A stretch of 64,000 nt of DNA from the NCBI RefSeq assembly GCF_964355755.1, contig NC_092676.1, positions 17,218,288 to 17,282,287 of the forward strand, read 5' to 3'. The notes below the pieces were generated by a model, which did not search any database, had not been told where the DNA came from, and worked only from the letters and a program-made list of their open reading frames with translations. The position numbers and the translations under genes were made by a program. This DNA is from Antedon mediterranea (lineage: Eukaryota > Echinodermata > Crinoidea > Comatulida > Antedonidae). Shown here piece by piece: positions 58,749-64,000 of the stretch. Position 1 is the first letter of the stretch, and each line of letters opens with the position of its first letter.

Positions 58749-59022
58749 GGAGTGGAGCTGTGGCTTGGTGGTTATGATGCTTGGCTACCAATCTAAGGGT
58801 CCTGTGTTCAAGTCCTGTCATATGTCAGGGTTTTTTTTCTCATGACAATTTACAACTCCACTCCCAAAGACTTAATAATAAGTCTTTGTTTATGTAGAGC
58901 ATCTTGTGTATATGTTTGTCTTGTGAATGGGATTGCCACCTTTGAGAAGGATAGTGATGAATTCACTTGTGGTTATCCTTGGAAATTTGCCTAAAATGAA
59001 AATAAATAAATAAAATAAATGT
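58749..59022 (+). mobile_element. Second type of tRNA-headed SINE
   Basis: Head: GGAGCTGTGGCTTGGTGGTTATG (A box TGGCTTGGTGG) and GTGTTCAAGTCCTG (B box), 58755-58825. The body has ACTCCCAAAGACTTAATAAT and GGGATTGCCACCTTTGAGAA. The tail is AAATAAATAAATAAAATAAA. It lacks the Deu-like core. It lies just after APEX1 exon 8. Confidence 0.75.
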
Positions 59023-59195
59023 TATTTTTCCTGTTAAGCTTGAGGACAATAATAAATACCTTTACATTTTTCTTAAATCGGGGATAACATTCAAAAGTTA
59101 AATTTCAACAATCTACTCATAAACCACATATGTATTGTATGCATACAATGTAAAAAAGAGAACTAGTATTTAAATAATTAGGCCATATACATGGC

Positions 59196-59280
59196 TACAG
59201 TCACGTGCCCAAATTTGAGTTAGTGATACCAACCAACTGACCGACACACCGATAACCCGACCGACAAAGTGAGCTTTAGA
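59196..59280 (+). repeat. Decayed GACCGACAGAC-type repeat
   Basis: AGTCACGTGCCCAAAT, TAGTGATACCAACCAAC, GACCGACACACCG and GACCGACAAAGTGAGCT follow the order of the copy at 4292-4395 (minus), but with many changes. Confidence 0.5.
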
Positions 59281-61167
59281 AGTTGCAAAGATGTAAAACT
59301 TTAGTTATGTACCAAAATTGTATATAACAAGTACAGCTAACTATAAATTATTTTGATAGTAGGACATCATGAATGTATTCTTATATAATAATGTATACTT
59401 ATAATAATTAAATAATACATCAAGAAAAACATCACCACATCATGTTTTGTGAAGTTGTTTAACAGACTCGTGCTGTATCAAGCCACGAATACATTGCTGA
59501 AACAGATTTATTTCAAATACGTGATAACTACCATACTAATTTATATCTACTCTATTATTAATTTTAATCATTTGTCCATTTCTTGATCTCCTATTCTCTG
59601 CATGTAAGCAATTTTCTTTGCCTGCATTACAATAACAAGTGCTCATCACTAGTAATATTTTATAAAATAGCTGGCCTTCAATCCCTGACCTTGAGTTTTC
59701 AATTCTATCTTTTGTAAAAGCTTCTGCAATTTCCTTGCTTCTCCTAGTAACAAAGTAGATGTAGTAATGTAATTGGATTTTTTTGTGTAGAATTTAATAA
59801 TGCTGTCATTTATAAGATGTAATTTAAACAACCTAAAGAGAAGCTTATTGTGGCTAATTGACTCAAGCTGTTAGCAATAATGTCAATTAATCATGGCAAT
59901 GAAAGAACACTAGTTTCTGAAAGCCAATTCGCTAAACAATTACAAAAGATGCAGCTGGGGTGAACAGCTACAAATATACAATACAGTAAAAGTATAACAC
60001 ACATTTTTAGCACGCCAACAAAAAGTGTGTTGTATAAGAGATTACGTTGTAAAGAGAATTTATTTTAATAAAAAAATTCTAAAATATTGTGGATTTCAGA
60101 TTTCAGTTGTGTCACACAGGAAATAGTGTATTATACAAATAATGAATCTTTTATTTGTGCGATGGAACAAATACCTTTAATTTCATTCGGTGAAAGATGA
60201 ATATACAAATGTTCATCTTTCTTCAAATGAAATTATTTTTTTCCATTGCACAATGCATAGGAACCATTCAAAAGGCAGCTCTCCAATTTTGGACGTGGAG
60301 TAGAACAATTTTTTCCCCCCAAATATCCTTTCTTTTTTTTATCACATCAAATATGTTTATAGTATGTATGCCTAAATCTAGAATGTCATCTAGCCTTGAT
60401 TAAAATGGATATATAAGTTGGCAGAATTTACACAAGATCCTTACACAAAAAGTCATAACAAGAATGTTTATATAGCATTTTTATTGTTTATTCAAGAGTC
60501 TAAGTTACATCCAACGTTACATTAAATGGAAGAATATATTACTTTAACCACATACTATGTTTAGACTTGATATTCAACTCACTGTTCATCAAATTAAAGA
60601 ACATGATCTATTCTAAGGTAAACAAAATGAAACATAGTTATGTCAAAGAATTCTTATTACTGCATTTTTCATTGAAGACAATAAACTATTATCAACAATT
60701 TTGTATTTGTTTTATTCAACTTTTTGCAAAGGTAAATGTTAGCTTTGAGGCACCTCAAGGGAAAACATTACAATATTTCATAAAACATAAACGAAGGGAG
60801 TAGATATAAAAAGGTTCAATCAAATCTTCCAGAACTAAAAAATAGCTGTATGGTAATTGATAATAAATAAATATTGATGTGTTTTCAAGAATATTAGATA
60901 CAAATGTAAACCATTTTCCTTGAAAGATATTCTAACCAATTGTGTTGGCAATCAATCAAGCAAAAAAATTAAATTTAAAATAAAGATTCTGGACTGTCTT
61001 GCCATGCAAGTGCCTTATTACTTGTGTGTCTACTGTGCACTATTATTTTATTTGGTAATTCATATGTTTTGGTTTTTTTTCTGATTCACATTGTATATTT
61101 ATCAAACAACTATTATTCATTGTAGGATACAAAAATTTATATGTAATAATGTATTTTTGTATTGTTA

Positions 61168-61281
61168 TATTATTATCAAAACGCAGCAACTTAATGGTAT
61201 TTGCTATAGTGTTGTTTGTTTTGTTATTATTATCAAAACGCAGCAACTTAATGCTATTTGCTATAGTGTTGTTTGTTTTGT
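61168..61281 (+). repeat. Tandem 57-bp duplication
   Basis: TATTATCAAAACGCAGCAAC, TTAATG, then TATTTGCTATAGTGTTGTTT occurs twice, with one base changed. Confidence 0.9.
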
Positions 61282-61744
61282 TCGTTTGATAGATAGAAAG
61301 GATATAACTTTTATTGTCCTTCTGTAAAATGTAACAAGAGGAAATTCATCTTCCATTGGCAAAATACAAAACTAGTAAAACGAACGATTTACCTATAAAA
61401 TATAGAACATAACCATACTGTACATATATATAAAAATATGCACAGCTTAAAAGTTAGATTATTATTGCCCCTAGCCTGATCATTTATTGATTATTATTAA
61501 TATTTCCAAATTGTTTAATGCATAATAATTAATATATTACCGTACAGTATAATTATAAATAGAAAACGGATATAGACACGCATCCCGATTATATTTTGAA
61601 TTACTGTAAATAGTTTAAATAGAGCACAAGAAAAAAAATCAGAAACAATAGATTCAGGATGACAACTAATCCTTATATATGAATTTGTTTCCATCCTTTC
61701 TAAAAATTCACAAAAACTCAGTCTAAATACAGTACCGCTCATGG

Positions 61745-61856
61745 AGGATGGAACGCAGTTAGGATGGAACGCAGTTAGGATGAAACGCAGTTAGGATGAA
61801 ACGCAGTTAGGATGAAACGCAGTTAGGATGAAACGCAGTTAGGATGAAACGCAGTT
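61745..61856 (+). repeat. Minisatellite, seven copies of a 16-bp unit
   Basis: The unit is AGGATGAAACGCAGTT. The first two copies have GGAACG instead of GAAACG. The copies are otherwise identical, so the array is young or homogenised. Confidence 0.95.
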
Positions 61857-63639
61857 AGGAAGAAGAACGAAATAAACTGTATTTGCTGCTGTGTGTTATT
61901 TATTTTGCAGCATGTTTTGGTGGTTGTGAGTTGTTTGATGTTCTATCAATAAAACCAATGTCTGTGACAGCCTTTAGATACAATATTTAATTAATCATTC
62001 TATGCAATCGTATGGATGCTGTTTTAATTTGACATCCAAACTTGCATCAAATACTTTTAGTTTATCTACACCAGCAATTACTATACACTGACATTCAAAC
62101 GGTGCACTTTTATTGGGTAATCCTTTAGATTAGTTAAAGACAGTTCACTACAATATATACAGTTTAGTAACAAATCCCCGAGGCTGGCATTATACTCAAC
62201 AAATTCAGCCAATCACAGGCAGCTATCCAATATCCCACTCAACGTTGTTTGTACTGTATGAGGTTTTTGCTAACAAATCTTTTAAACCTGCCGAGTTTAG
62301 ATGCGTACCATAAAGCAGTTACATTACCAACCACATCAACGATCAAGATTAAAGATAATTTTTGAATTACCGTGCATTTTAGTAAATTTACAGTTTATTT
62401 TCACTACAGTGTTTATACAAAATCTGAACACATGTTTAATTTGTTGAAAGCATAATACCATGTTATGAATGCATGCTAATTGTCCCCGAGTTAATCTGAT
62501 CTGTCCCAATTTTCAATGACACACCCCAAAATGTAACAAATATTTATAAATAGATAATACTAGTATAAAATTAGACAATGTTTGGAATTTTATGCAAATC
62601 AGTAAATCATTTCTTCTCGATCAACACCAGAGTATATCCTTTACACTACCTCAGCAGCAATTTGTTGATCAATAACGCTCAACCAACGCTCAACCATTAT
62701 CAGAGTACAGTACATGTACAGTGAAATATTTACCTTGTGTGTTTCGCGCTTGAATATTCTCTTGCAATAGTTAAGCCTTTCGTTTCACCTGTTTCACAGC
62801 TTTATTTGGCTGTGGCACTGAATGTTTGATAATCAAATGTTTGGCAGTATAAGTTCTCAATCGCTGGTTATATTGTCACATACGGTATGCATCATGTAGG
62901 AAAGCAAATATGATATGCTTTATAAAGTACAAGAGGTCAAACTGTCCTTGCCGACACTTCCAACCGGTCAAATGCGACCATAAAAGTTTTTGAATTCCAA
63001 GTAGACTTTTTTGTCAAATTAAATTCTCATTAAATGTAACATTTTCAAAGTTATGCAACAAACTTTTTGTTTGCATACTGAATGTGCATGTAATGGGGTG
63101 TATTCCCTATAATATTATCAAGTGTTTCTGTTATTGATCACAAAATATTGACCTTGTCACTATCAAGGTTAGATGTTCATTTTTATATGAAACTGTCATG
63201 AAACATAGTAAAATTTACTATCAAGATAACCCTGCCTGATGCATCATATTTTGAATGCATTGAGTTATTCAAAAGTATGAAAATCATAGCCTTCTACACT
63301 TTGGAAGTGCATGGATTATCGCCAAATGTGACATGTATCCGTAGTTGTGCTAAGCATCACCTGATGTGCTATAATGCACATAATAAAATAGTATAAAGAC
63401 ATTTTGTACAAATGCAACATTTCATAAAGAAATGATTTTAATCATGTTATTACTCAAAAATATATATATAAAAAGACATTTTAAGGAAAGTTGAAAAACA
63501 ATAATGTCAGAAAATGACAAAAGCTATTTCAAGAAAACTAAAACAGTTATTCAGTATTAATGTCCTTCTCAACTTTCTAAATGTATAAATTGACAATTCC
63601 TCCTTCTTGGGCAAACAATGAAGATGCAATTGTTTAGCA

Positions 63640-64000
63640 TAACAACTAAAAAACAATTAATTTGCATAGGAATAGTGGAAAAAAACTGGACAATCTCAAA
63701 ATTAATTTTGTGTGTAGTTTTAGCTTCATACATTTTTATACATTGGTCTACATTTCTTTCTTTCTGGAAATTTGCATAGAAATAGTGGAAAAAAAAACTT
63801 GACAATAGCAATATTTTTTTTTTAGTTTTTAGCCACATACATTTTTGTACATTGGTCTTCATTTATGGAAGTGACAACTAAAAATATATTGCATAGAAAT
63901 AGTGAAATAAAATAACTTGAAATCTCAATATATTTTTTGTTTTTTGTTTTTTGCCATATACGTTTTTATACATTGCTCTACATTTCTTCGTTTCTGGAAA
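63640..64000 (-). repeat. Tandem repeat of about 110-120 bp running off the right edge
   Basis: Three copies, starting near 63661, 63771 and 63889. Each runs from TTGCATAGAAATAGTGGAAA through a poly(T) stretch to TTTTATACATTGGTCTACAT and TTTCTTTCTGGAAA. The frame open on the minus strand (63569-63862) is a repeat product, not a gene. Confidence 0.85.

Larger units (their letters stand above)
59281..63640. other. APEX1 intron 8 (presumed), AT-rich
   Basis: No further APEX1 exon or other gene is seen on either strand. It holds the short tandem repeats listed separately. The conserved blocks expected next in APEX1 (LEYR, GDLNVAH, DSFRHL-like) were looked for and not found. Confidence 0.5.

Overview
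The window is AT-rich eukaryotic DNA with long introns and many repeats. It looks like a marine invertebrate deuterostome. The support for that is SINEs with a Deu-type core, a 5S rRNA-headed SINE, and protein sequences about equally recognisable against vertebrate orthologues. Dense clusters of the word AGGCCTAG suggest an ambulacrarian such as an echinoderm, but this is a weak inference. There is no bacterial gene organisation and no CRISPR array. Most long open frames are chance or lie inside repeats.

Four conserved genes can be rebuilt exon by exon, in two head-to-head pairs. MPC2 (mitochondrial pyruvate carrier subunit 2; minus strand, 26174 down to 14693, 5 coding exons, 154 aa) diverges from DCAF6 (WD40 substrate receptor of CUL4-DDB1; plus strand, 27213-34157, 15 coding exons, 790 aa) across about 1 kb. 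The same head-to-head pair exists on human chromosome 1, so this is probably an ancient bidirectional promoter. GET1/WRB (tail-anchored protein insertion receptor; minus strand, 40091 down to 37958, 4 exons, 183 aa) diverges from APEX1 (AP endonuclease 1; plus strand, from 40697) across about 600 bp. APEX1 runs off the right edge: eight coding exons (about 184 residues) are visible, and the C-terminal half lies beyond base 64000.

Layout: 1-14.6 kb is intergenic, with a MITE, a LINE fragment, a 3.2 kb element with inverted arms of TGACGTCA-bearing tandem repeats, and a GC-rich island of unknown origin. 14.7-26.2 kb is MPC2; its 8 kb last intron holds foldback and TTAA-flanked elements plus a tandem duplication that preserves an empty site for an 0.83 kb insertion. 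27.2-34.2 kb is DCAF6, 38.0-40.1 kb GET1, and 40.7 kb onward APEX1. APEX1 intron 6 contains a 3.3 kb element whose arms are arrays of CGTATACG. Its 10.5 kb intron 7 contains tandem tRNA-like repeats, hammerhead-like motifs, and a 5S/Deu SINE interrupted by a piggyBac-like and a hAT-like element.

The most interesting items are the duplicated 45-nt GC-donor microexons in APEX1, the CGTATACG-array transposon, the nested SINE with footprints of both insertions, two SINE families with different heads but a shared core, and the conserved MPC2-DCAF6 promoter pair. No wholly new multi-gene system was found.
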